Assembly: GCF_051020975.1 (NCBI RefSeq)
Contig: NW_027478170.1
Span: 372,001-436,000 of the forward strand
Reading direction: 5' to 3'
DNA length: 64,000 nucleotides
From: Osmia lignaria lignaria
Lineage: Eukaryota; Arthropoda; Insecta; Hymenoptera; Megachilidae
The first letter of the stretch is position 1. Each line of letters begins with the position of its first letter. The translations under genes and the position numbers were made by a program. The notes under the pieces are model-generated. The model searched no databases. It saw nothing but the letters and a program-made list of their open reading frames with translations, and was not told the origin of the DNA. Positions 36,307-47,897 of the stretch are shown here, piece after piece.

Positions 36307-37916
36307 TTGCAGATATATCTCAAGGGAAGGGGCCTGACAGACATATTTCGAGATATTTCTTCTTCTTGTTGTTCTTCTTCTGCACAGCTAAGCTGGAAGT
36401 GGCATTTGCAGCTCGCAATAGTGCAGAGTTATCTCAAAGAAAGGGGCCACGGTGTTTCTGTATCTCTATTATGTTGGTGCGGCTTCGGAACTTTTAAATA
36501 TCTTGATATATCTCGAGAACAACGCATCTGATCAAAAAATATCATAGAACATAAAAAGTAGGAAACTTAATTCTCTACAAAAAAGGTCTCTTAATATTTT
36601 GCCATAGCTCGCTTCGTTTCCGAGATATTTGCATATTTATCTCAAGGGAAGGGGCCTGACGGACATATTTCGAGATATTTCTTCTTCTTGTTGTTCTTCT
36701 TCTGCACAGCTAAGCTGGAAGTGGCATTTGCGGCTCGCACTAGCGCAGAGTTATCTCAAAGAATGGGGCCACGGTGTTTCTGTATCTCTATTATGTTGGT
36801 GCGGCTTCGGAACTTTTAAATATCTCGATATATCTCGAGAACTACGCATCTGATCAAAAAATATCATAAAACATAAAAAGTAGGAAACTTAATTCTCTAC
36901 AAAAAAGGTCTCTTAACATTTTGCCATAGCTCGCTTCGTTTCCGAGATATTTGCAGATTTATCTGAAGGGAAGGGGTCTGACGGACATATTTCGAGATAT
37001 TTCTTCTTCTTGTTGTTCTTCTTCTGCACAGCTAAGCTGGAAGTGGCATTTGCAGCTCGCAGTAGTGCAGAGTTATCTCAAAGAAAGGGGCCACGGTGTT
37101 TCTGTATCTCTATTATGTTGGTGCGGCTTCGGAACTTTTAAATATCTTGATATATCTCGAGAACTACGCATCTGATCAAAAAATATCATAGAACATAAAA
37201 AGTAGGAAACTTAATTCTCTACAAAAAAGGTCTCTTAACATTTTGCCATAGCTCGCTTCGTTTCCGAGATATTTGCAGATTTATCTCAATGGAAGGGGCC
37301 TGACGGGCATATTTCGAGATATTTCTTCTTCTTGTTGTTCTTCTTCTGCACAGCTAAGCTGGAAGTGGCATTTGCGGCTCGCACTAGTGCAGAGTTATCT
37401 CAAAGAAAGGGGCCACGGTGTTTCTGTATCTCTATTATGTTGGTGCGGCTTCGGAACTTTTAAATATCTCGATATATCTCGAAAACTACGCTTCTGATCA
37501 AAAAATATCATAGAACATAAATTGTAGGAAACATAATTCTCTACAAAAAACGTCTCTTAACATTTTGCCATAGCTCGCTTCGTTTCCGAGATATTTGCAG
37601 ATTCAGCTCAAAGGAACTGGCCTGACGGACATATTTCGAGATATTTCTTCTTCTTGTTGTTCTTCCTCTGCACAGCTAAGCTGGAAGTGGCATTTGCAGC
37701 TCGCAATAGTGCAGAGTTATCTCAAAGAAAGGGGCCACGGTGTTTCTGTATCTCTATTATGTTGGTGCGGCTTCGGAACTTTTAAATATCTTGGTATATC
37801 TCGAGAACTACGCATCTGATCAAAAAATATCATAGAACATAAAAAGTAGGAAACTTAATTCTCTACAAAAAAGGTCTCTTAACATTTTGCCATAGCTCGC
37901 TTCGTTTCCGAGATAT
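36307..37916. repeat. Domain 4 seven-unit repeat, copy 2 (first five units)
   Basis: These five units match 34053-35662 with very few changes, for example ATCTGAAGGG at about 36961. The sixth unit (37917) starts in register with TCTGCGCAGC and then changes type, see the patch at 38028-38282. Confidence 0.9.
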
Positions 37917-38027
37917 TTGCAGATTTATCTCAAGGGAAGGGGCCTGACGGACATATTTCGAGATATTTCTTCTTCTTGTTGTTCTTCTTCTGCGCAGCTA
38001 AGCTGGAAGTGGCATTTGCAGCTCGCA

Positions 38028-38282
38028 CTAGTGCAGAGTTATCTCAAAGAAAGGGGCCACGGTGTTTCTGTACCTCTATTATGTTGGTGCAGCTTCGGAG
38101 CTTTTAAATATCTTGATATATCTCGAGAACTACGCATCTGATCAAAAAATATCATAGAACATAAAAAGTAGGAAACCTAATTCTCTACAAAAAAGGTCTC
38201 TTAACGTTTTGCAATAGCTCGCTTCGTTTCCGAGATATTTGCAGATTTATCTCAAGGGAGGGGTCCTGACGGACATATTTCG
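38028..38282. repeat. Domain 2-like patch inserted in register
   Basis: Within this interval the sequence carries the domain 2 F/G markers: TGTACCTC, GCAGCTTCGGAGC, AAACCTAATTC, AACGTTTTGCAATAG and GGGAGGGGTCC. To the left (TCTGCGCAGC, GCAGCTCG) it is domain 4 type. To the right (TTCGAGATAT, TTGTTCGTCT, GCAGCGCGC) it is the type seen at 39849. Unit length is unchanged. A conversion tract or two close crossovers would explain it. Confidence 0.8.
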
Positions 38283-39204
38283 AGATATTTCTTCTTCTTG
38301 TTGTTCGTCTTCTGCACAGCTAAGCTGGAAGTGGCATTTGCAGCGCGCAATAGTGCAGAGTTATCTCAAAGAAAGGGGCCACGGTGTTTCTGTATCTCTA
38401 TTATGTTGGTGCGGCTTCGGAACTTTTAAATATCTTGATATATCTCGAGAACTACGCATCCGATCAAAAAATATCATAGAACATAAAAAGTAGGAAACTT
38501 AATTCTCTACAAAAAAGGTCTCTTAACATTTTGCCATAGCTCGCTTCGTTTCCGAGATATTTGCAGAGTTATCTCGAGGGAAGGGGCCTGACGGACAGAT
38601 TTCGAGATACTTCTTCTTCTTGTTGTTCTTCTTCTGCACAGCTAAGCTGGAAGCGGCATTTGCGGCTCGCACTAGTGCAGAGTTATCTCAAAGAAAGGGG
38701 CCACGGTGTTTCAGTATCTCTATTATGTTGGTGCGGCTTCGGAACTTTTAAATATCTTGATATATCTCGAGAACTACGCATCCGATCAAAAAATATCATA
38801 GAACATAAAAAGTAGGAATCCTAATTTTCTACAAAAAAGGTCTCTCAACATTTTGCCGTAGCTCGCTTCGTTTCCGAGATATTTGCAGATTTATCTCAAG
38901 GGAAGGGGCCTGACGGACATATTTCCAGATATTTCTTCTTCTTGTTGTTCTTCTTCTGCACAGCTAAGCTGGAAGTGGCATTTGCAGCTCGCAATAGTGC
39001 AGAGTTATCTCAAAGAAAGGGGCCACGGTGTTTCTGTATCTCTATTATGTTGGTGCGCCTTCGGAACTTTTAAGTATCTTGATATATCTCGAGAACTACG
39101 CATCTGATCAAAAAATATCATAGAACATAAAAAGTAGGAATCCTAATTTTCTACAAAAAAGGTCTCTCAACATTTTGCCGTAGCTCGCTTCGTTTCCGAG
39201 ATAT

Positions 39205-40492
39205 TTGCAGATTTATCTCAAGGGAAGGGGCCTGACGGACATATTTCCAGATATTTCTTCTTCTTGTTGTTCTTCTTCTGCACAGCTAAGCTGGAAGTGG
39301 CATTTGCAGCTCGCAATAGTGCAGAGTTATCTCAAAGAAAGGGGCCACGGTGTTTCTGTATCTCTATTATGTTGGTGCGGCTTCGGAACTTTTAAATATC
39401 TTGATATATCTCGAGAACTACGCATCTGATCGAAAAATATCATAGAACATAAAAAGTAGGAAACTTAATTCTCTACAAAAGAGGTCTCTTAACATTTTGC
39501 CATAGCTCGCTTCGTTTCCGAGATATTTGCAGATTTATCTCAAGGGAAGGGGCCTGACGGACATATTTCGAGATATTTCTTCTTCTTGTTGTTCTTCTTC
39601 TGCACAGCTAAGCTGGAAGTGGCATTTGTGGCTCGCACTAGTGCACAGTTATCTCAAAGAAAGGGGCCACGCTGTTTCTGTATCTCTATTATCTTGGTGC
39701 CGCTTCGGAACTTTTAAATATCTGGATATATCTCGAGAACTACGCATCTGATCAAAAAATATCATAGAACATAAAAAGTAGGAAACTTAATTCTCTACAA
39801 AAAAGGTCTCTTAACATTTTGCCATAGCTCGCTTCGTTTCCGAGATATTTGCAGATTTATCTCAATGGAAGGGTCCTGACGGGCATATTTCGAGATATTT
39901 CTTCTTCTTGTTGTTCGTCTTCTGCACAGCTAAGCTGGAAGTGGCATTTGCAGCGCGCAATAGTGCAGAGTTATCTCAAAGAAAGGGGCCACGGTGTTTC
40001 TGTATCTCTATTATGTTGGTGCGGCTTCGGAACTTTTAAATATCTTGATATATCTCGAGAACTACGCATCCGATCAAAAAATATCATAGAACATAAAAAG
40101 TAGGAAACTTAATTCTCTACAAAAAAGGTCTCTTAACATTTTGCCATAGCTCGCTTCGTTTCCGAGATATTTGCAGAGTTATCTCGAGGGAAGGGGCCTG
40201 ACGGACAGATTTCGAGATACTTCTTCTTCTTGTTGTTCTTCTTCTGCACAGCTAAGCTGGAAGCGGCATTTGCGGCTCGCACTAGTGCAGAGTTATCTCA
40301 AAGAAAGGGGCCACGGTGTTTCAGTATCTCTATTATGTTGGTGCGGCTTCGGAACTTTTAAATATCTTGATATATCTCGAGAACTACGCATCCGATCAAA
40401 AAATATCATAGAACATAAAAAGTAGGAAACTTAATTCTCTACAAAAAAGGTCTCTTAACATTTTGCCATAGCTCGCTTCGTTTCCGAGATAT
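39205..40492. repeat. Four-unit segment duplicated at a 12-unit offset, copy 1
   Basis: TTTCCAGATAT unit with an ACAAAAGAGG flank, GCATTTGTGG unit, TTGTTCGTC unit, then the CAGAGTTATCTCGAGGG unit. The same order recurs at 43069-44356, 3864 bp downstream. Confidence 0.85.
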
Positions 40493-42102
40493 TTGCAGAT
40501 TCAGCTCAAAGGAACTGGCCTGACGGACATATTTCGAGATATTTCTTCTTCTTGTTGTTCTTCCTCTGCACAGCTAAGCTGGAAGTGGCATTTGCAGCTC
40601 GCAATAGTGCAGAGTTATCTCAAAGAAAGGGGCCACGGTGTTTCTGTATCTCTATTATGTTGGTGCGGCTTCGGAACTTTTAAATATCTTGGTATATCTC
40701 GAGAACTACGCATCTGATCAAAAAATATCATAGAACATAAAAAGTAGGAAACTTAATTCTCTACAAAAAAGGTCTCTTAACATTTTGCCATAGCTCGCTT
40801 CGTTTCCGAGATATTTGCAGATTTATCTCAAGGGAAGGGGCCTGACGGACATATTTCGAGATATTTCTTCTTCTTGTTGTTCTTCTTCTGCGCAGCTAAG
40901 CTGGAAGTGGCATTTGCAGCTCGCAATAGTGCAGAGTTATCTCAAAGATAGGGGCCACGGTGTTTCTGTATCTCCATTATGTTGGTGCGGCTTCGGAACT
41001 TTTAAATATCTTGATATATCTCGAGAACTACACATCTGATCAAAAAATATCATGGAACATAAAAAGTAGAAAACTTAATTCTCTACAGAAAAGGTCTCTT
41101 AACATTTTGCCATAGCTCGCTTCGTTTCCGAGATACTTGCCGATTTATCTCAAGGGAAGGGGCCTGACGGACATATTTCGAGATATTTCTTCTTCTTGTT
41201 GTTCTTCTTCTGCACAGCTAAGCTGGAAGTGGCATTTGCAGCTCGCAATAGTGCAGAGTTATCTCAAAGAAAGGGGCCACGGTGTTTCTGTATCTCTATT
41301 ATGTTGGTGCGGCTTCGGAACTTTTAAATATCTTGATATATCTCGAGAACTACGCATCCGATCAAAAAATATCATAGAACATAAAAAGTAGGAAACTTAA
41401 TTCTCTACAAAAAAGGTCTCGCAACATTTTGCCATAGCTCGCTTCGTTTCCGAGATATTTGCAGATATATCTCAAGGGAAGGGGCCTGACAGACATATTT
41501 CGAGATATTTCTTCTTCTTGTTGTTCTTCTTCTGCACAGCTAAGCTGGAAGTGGCATTTGCAGCTCGCAATAGTGCAGAGTTATCTCAAAGAAAGGGGCC
41601 ACGGTGTTTCTGTATCTCTATTATGTTGGTGCGGCTTCGGAACTTTTAAATATCTTGATATATCTCGAGAACAACGCATCTGATCAAAAAATATCATAGA
41701 ACATAAAAAGTAGGAAACTTAATTCTCTACAAAAAAGGTCTCTTAATATTTTGCCATAGCTCGCTTCGTTTCCGAGATATTTGCATATTTATCTCAAGGG
41801 AAGGGGCCTGACGGACATATTTCGAGATATTTCTTCTTCTTGTTGTTCTTCTTCTGCACAGCTAAGCTGGAAGTGGCATTTGCGGCTCGCACTAGCGCAG
41901 AGTTATCTCAAAGAATGGGGCCACGGTGTTTCTGTATCTCTATTATGTTGGTGCGGCTTCGGAACTTTTAAATATCTTGATATATCTCGAGAACTACGCA
42001 TCCGATCAAAAAATATCATAGAACATAAAAAGTAGGAAACTTAATTCTCTACAAAAAAGGTCTCTTAACATTTTGCCATAGCTCGCTTCGTTTCCGAGAT
42101 AT
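40493..42102. repeat. Partial third copy of the domain 4 repeat (five units)
   Basis: The CTTGGTATATC, GATAGGGG, GATACTTGCCG, GAGAACAACGC and TTGCATATTT/GAATGGGG units appear in the same cyclic order as in 34053-36306, at an offset of 5152 bp (16 units) from 35341. The block sits between domain 5 units, so domain 4 was split or re-inserted by recombination. Confidence 0.85.
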
Positions 42103-43068
42103 TTGCAGAGTTATCTCGAGGGAAGGGGCCTGACGGACATATTTCGAGATACTTCTTCTTCTTGTTGTTCTTCTTCTGCACAGCTAAGCTGGAAGCGGCA
42201 TTTGCGGCTCGCACTAGTGCAGAGTTATCTCAAAGAAAGGGGCCACGGTGTTTCAGTATCTCTATTATGTTGGTGCGGCTTCGGAACTTTTAAATATCTT
42301 GATATATCTCGAGAACTACGCCTCTGATCGAAAAATATCATAGACCATAAAAAGTAGGAAACTTAATTCTCTACAAAAAAGGTCTCTTAACATTTTGCCA
42401 TAGCTCGCTCCGTTTCCGAGATATTTGCAGATTTATCTCAAGGGAAGGGGCCTGACGGACATATTTCGAGATATTTCTTCTTCTTGTTGTTCTTCTTCTG
42501 CACAGCTAAGCTGGAAGTGGCATTTGCAGCTCGCAGTAGTGCAGAGTTATCTCAAAGAAAGGGGCCACGGTGTTTCTGTATCTCTATTATGTTGGTGCGG
42601 CTTCGGAACTTTTAAATATCTTGATATATCTCGAGAACTACGCATCTGATCAAAAAATATCATAGAACATAAAAAGTAGGAAACTTAATTCTCTACACAA
42701 AAGGTCTCTTAACATTTTGCCATAGCTCGCTTCGTTTCCGAGATATTTGCAGATTTATCTCAAGGGAAGGGGCCTGACGGGCATATTTCGAGATATTTCT
42801 TCTTCTTGTTGTTCTTCTTCTGCACAGCTAAGCTGGAAGTGGCATTTGCAGCGCGCAATAGTGCAGAGTTATCTCAAAGAAAGGGGCCACGGTGTTTCTG
42901 TATCTCTATTATGTTGGTGCGGCTTCGGAACTTTTAAGTATCTTGATATATCTCGAGAACTACGCATCTGATCAAAAAATATCATAGAACATAAAAAGTA
43001 GGAATCCTAATTTTCTACAAAAAAGGTCTCTCAACATTTTGCCGTAGCTCGCTTCGTTTCCGAGATAT

Positions 43069-44356
43069 TTGCAGATTTATCTCAAGGGAAGGGGCCTGAC
43101 GGACATATTTCCAGATATTTCTTCTTCTTGTTGTTCTTCTTCTGCACAGCTAAGCTGGAAGTGGCATTTGCAGCTCGCAATAGTGCAGAGTTATCTCAAA
43201 GAAAGGGGCCACGGTGTTTCTGTATCTCTATTATGTTGGTGCGGCTACGGAACTTTTAAATATCTTGATATATCTCGAGAACTACGCATCTGATCGAAAA
43301 ATATCATAGAACATAAAAAGTAGGAAACTTAATTCTCTACAAAAGAGGTCTCTTAACATTTTGCCATAGCTCGCTTCGTTTCCGAGATATTTGCAGATTT
43401 ATCTCAAGGGAAGGGGCCTGACGGACATATTTCGAGATATTTCTTCTTCTTGTTGTTCTTCTTCTGCACAGCTAAGCTGGAAGTGGCATTTGTGGCTCGC
43501 ACTAGTGCACAGTTATCTCAAAGAAAGGGGCCACGCTGTTTCTGTATCTCTATTATCTTGGTGCCGCTTCGGAACTTTTAAATATCTGGATATATCTCGA
43601 GAACTACGCATCTGATCAAAAAATATCATAGAACATAAAAAGTAGGAAACTTAATTCTCTACAAAAAAGGTCTCTTAACATTTTGCCATAGCTCGCTTCG
43701 TTTCCGAGATATTTGCAGATTTATCTCAATGGAAGGGTCCTGACGGGCATATTTCGAGATATTTCTTCTTCTTGTTGTTCGTCTTCTGCACAGCTAAGCT
43801 GGAAGTGGCATTTGCAGCGCGCAATAGTGCAGAGTTATCTCAAAGAAAGGGGCCACGGTGTTTCTGTATCTCTATTATGTTGGTGCGGCTTCGGAACTTT
43901 TAAATATCTTGATATATCTCGAGAACTACGCATCCGATCAAAAAATATCATAGAACATAAAAAGTAGGAAACTTAATTCTCTACAAAAAAGGTCTCTTAA
44001 CATTTTGCCATAGCTCGCTTCGTTTCCGAGATATTTGCAGAGTTATCTCGAGGGAAGGGGCCTGACGGACAGATTTCGAGATACTTCTTCTTCTTGTTGT
44101 TCTTCTTCTGCACAGCTAAGCTGGTAGCGGCATTTGCGGCTCGCACTAGTGCAGAGTTATCTCAAAGAAAGGGGCCACGGTGTTTCAGTATCTCTATTAT
44201 GTTGGTGCGGCTTCGGAACTTTTAAATATCTTGATATATCTCGAGAACTACGCCTCTGATCGAAAAATATCATAGATCATAAAAAGTAGGAAATTTAATT
44301 CTCTACAAAAAAGGTCTCTTAACATTTTGCCATAGCTCGCTCCGTTTCCGAGATAT
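43069..44356. repeat. Four-unit segment duplicated at a 12-unit offset, copy 2
   Basis: This is the counterpart of 39205-40492. Differences include GGCTACGGAAC in the first unit and GCTGGTAGCGG in the last unit. Confidence 0.85.
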
Positions 44357-45322
44357 TTGCAGATTTATCTCAAGGGAAGGGGCCTGACGGACATATTTCG
44401 AGATATTTCTTCTTCTTGTTGTTCTTCTTCTGCACAGCTAAGCTGGAAGTGGCATTTGCAGCGCGCAATAGTGCAGAGTTATCTCAAAGAAAGGGGCCAC
44501 GGTGTTTCTGTATCTCTATTATGTTGGTGCGGCTTCGGAAGTTTTAAATATCTTGATATATCTCGAGAACTACGCCTCTGATCGAAAAATATCATAGAAC
44601 ATAAAAAGTAGGAAACTTAATTCTCTACAAAAAAGGTCTCTTAACATTTTGCCATAGCTCGCTTCGTTTCCGAGATATTTGCAGATATATCTCAAGGGAA
44701 GGGGCCTGACGGACATATTCCGACATATTTCTTCTTCTTGTTGTTCCTCTTCTGCACAGCTAAGCTGGAAGTGGCATTTGCAGGTCGCAATAGTGCAGAG
44801 TTATCTCAAAGAAAGGGGCCACGGTGTTTCTGTATCTCTATTATGTTGGTGCGGCTTCGGAACTTTTAAATATCTCGATATATCTCGAAAACTACGCTTC
44901 TGATCAAAAAATATCAGAGAACGTAAATTGTAGGAAACATAATTCTCTACAAAAAAGGTCTCTTAACATTTTGCCATAGCTCGCTTCGTTTCCGAGATAT
45001 TTGCAGATTTATCTCAAGGGAAGGGGCCTGACGGACATATTTCGAGATATTTCTTCTTCTTGTTGTTCTTCTTCTGCACAGCTAAGCTGGAAGTGGCATT
45101 TGCATCTCGCAATAGTGCAGAGTTATCTCAAAGAAAGGGGCCACGGTGTTTCTGTATCTCTATTATGTTGGTGCGGCTTCGGAACTTTTAAATATCTTGA
45201 TATATCTCGAGAACTACGCATCCGATCAAAAAATATCATAGAACATAAAAAGTAGGAAACTTAATTCTCTACAAAAAAGGTCTCTTAACATTTTGCCATA
45301 GCTCGCTTCGTTTCCGAGATAT
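44035..45322. repeat. Four-unit repeat (1288 bp), copy 1
   Basis: Order: the GCTGGTAGCGG variant of the CTCGAGGG unit, a GCAGCGCGC unit with TCGGAAGTTTT, the TTCCGACATAT unit and the GCATCTCGC unit. The order is repeated directly at 45323-46610. Rare shared markers are ATAGATCATAAAAAG and GCTCCGTTTCC. Confidence 0.9.
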
Positions 45323-47897
45323 TTGCAGAGTTATCTCGAGGGAAGGGGCCTGACGGACAGATTTCGAGATACTTCTTCTTCTTGTTGTTCTTCTTCTGCA
45401 CAGCTAAGCTGGTAGCGGCATTTGCGGCTCGCACTAGTGCAGAGTTATCTCAAAGAAAGGGGCCACGGTGTTTCAGTATCTCTATTATGTTGGTGCGGCT
45501 TCGGAACTTTTAAATATCTAGATATATCTCGAGAACTACGCCTCTGATCGAAAAATATCATAGATCATAAAAAGTAGGAAACTTAATTCTCTACAAAAAA
45601 GGTCTCTTAACATTTTGCCATAGCTCGCTCCGTTTCCGAGATATTTGCAGATTTATCTCAAGGGAAGGGGCCTGACGGACATATTTCGAGATATTTCTTC
45701 TTCTTGTTGTTCTTCTTCTGCACAGCTAAGCTGGAAGTGGCATTTGCAGCGCGCAATAGTGCAGAGTTATCTCAAAGAAAGGGGCCACGGTGTTTCTGTA
45801 TCTCTATTATGTTGGTGCGGCTTCGGAAGTTTTAAATATCTTCATATATCTCGAGAACTACGCCTCTGATCGAAAAATATCATAGAACATAAAAAGTAGG
45901 AAACTTAATTCTCTACAAAAAAGGTCTCTCAACATTTTGCCATAGCTCGCTTCGTTTCCGAGATATTTGCAGATTTATCTCAAGGGAAGGGGCCTGACGG
46001 ACATATTCCGACATATTTCTTCTTCTTGTTGTTCCTCTTCTGCACAGCTAAGCTGGAAGTGGCATTTGCAGGTCGCAATAGTGCAGAGTTATCTCAAAGA
46101 AAGGGGCCACGGTGTTTCTGTATCTCTATTATGTTGGTGCGGCTTCGGAACTTTTAAATATCTCGATATATCTCGAAAACTACGCTTCTGATCAAAAAAT
46201 ATCAGAGAACGTAAATTGTAGGAAACATAATTCTCTACAAAAAAGGTCTCTTAACATTTTGCCATAGCTCGCTTCGTTTCCGAGATATTTGCAGATTTAT
46301 CTCAAGGGAAGGGGCCTGACGGACATATTTCGAGATATTTCTTCTTCTTGTTGTTCTTCTTCTGCACAGCTAAGCTGGAAGTGGCATTTGCATCTCGCAA
46401 TAGTGCAGAGTTATCTCAAAGAAAGGGGCCACGGTGTTTCTGTATCTCTATTATGTTGGTGCGGCTTCGGAACTTTTAAATATCTTGATATATCTCGAGA
46501 ACTACGCATCTGATCAAAAAATATCGTAGAACATAAAAAGTAGGAAACTTAATTCTCTACAAATAAGGTCTCTTAACATTTTGCCATAGCTCGCTTGGTT
46601 TCCGAGATATTTGCAGATATATCTCAAGGGAAGGGGCCTGACGGACATATTTCGAGATATTTCTTCTTCTTGTTGTTCTTCTTCTGCACAGCTAAGCTGG
46701 AAGTGGCATTTGCAGCTCGCAATAGTGCAGAGTTACCTCAAAGAAAGGGGCACGGTGTTTCTGTATCTCTATTATGTTGGTGCGGCTTCGGAACTTTTAA
46801 ATATCTGGATATATCTCGAGAACTGCGCATCTGATCAAAAAATATCATAGAGCATAAAAAGTAGGAAACTTAATTCTCTACAAAAAAGGTCTCCTAACAT
46901 TTTGCCATAGCTCGCTTCGTTTCCGAGATATTTGCAGATTTATCTCAAGGGAAGGGGCCTGACGGACATATTTCGAGATATTTCTTCTTCTTGTTGTTCT
47001 TCTTCTGCACAGCTAAGCTGGAAGTGGCATTTGCAGCTCGCAGTAGTGCAGAGTTATCTCAAAGAAAGGGGCCACGGTGTTTCTGTATCTCTATTATGTT
47101 GGTGCGGCTTCGGAACTTTTAAATATCTTGATATATCTCGAGAACTACGCATCTGATCAAAAAATATCATAGAACATAAAAAGTAGGAAACTTAATTCTC
47201 TACAAAAAAGGTCTCTTAACATTTTGCCATAGCTCGCTTCGTTTCCGAGATATTTGCAGATTTATCTCAAGGGAAGGGGCCTGACGGGCATATTTCGAGA
47301 TATTTCTTCTTCTTGTTGTTCTTCTTCTGCACAGCTAAGCTGGAAGTGGCATTTGCAGCGCGCAATAGTGCAGAGTTATCTCAAAGAAAGGGGCCACGGT
47401 GTTTCTGTTTCTCTATTATGTTGGTGCGGCTTCGGAACTTTTAAGTATCTTGATATATCTCGAGAACTACGCATCTGATCAAAAAATATCATAGAACATA
47501 AAAAGTAGGAATCCTAATTTTCTACAAAAAAGGTCTCTCAACATTTTGCCGTAGCTCGCTTCGTTTCCGAGATATTTGCAGATTTATCTCAAGGGAAGGG
47601 GCCTGACGGACATATTTCCAGATATTTCTTCTTCTTGTTGTTCTTCTTCTGCACAGCTAAGCTGGAAGTGGCATTTGCAGCTCGCAATAGTGCAGAGTTA
47701 TCTCAAAGAAAGGGGCCACGGTGTTTCTGTATCTCTATTATGTTGGTGCGGCTTCGGAACTTTTAAATATCTTGATATATCTCGAGAACTACGCATCTGA
47801 TCGAAAAATATCATAGAACATAAAAAGTAGGAAACTTAATTCTCTACAAAAGAGGTCTCTTAACATTTTGCCATAGCTCGCTTCGTTTCCGAGATAT
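45323..47897. repeat. Eight-unit repeat (2575 bp)
   Basis: The four types of 44035-45322 are followed by a d-like unit with a 1-bp deletion (46611), e (46932), a GGGCATATTT/GCAGCGCGC unit (47254) and a TTTCCAGATAT unit (47576). The next copy, at 47898-50150, is one unit shorter. Confidence 0.85.
46611..46931. repeat. 321-bp satellite unit with a 1-bp deletion (copy 1)
   Basis: This unit reads AAGGGGCACGG where the standard is AAGGGGCCACGG, losing one C near 46750. It also has the TTACCTC and TCTGGATAT markers of type d. The same deletion recurs 2253 bp downstream. Confidence 0.95.
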
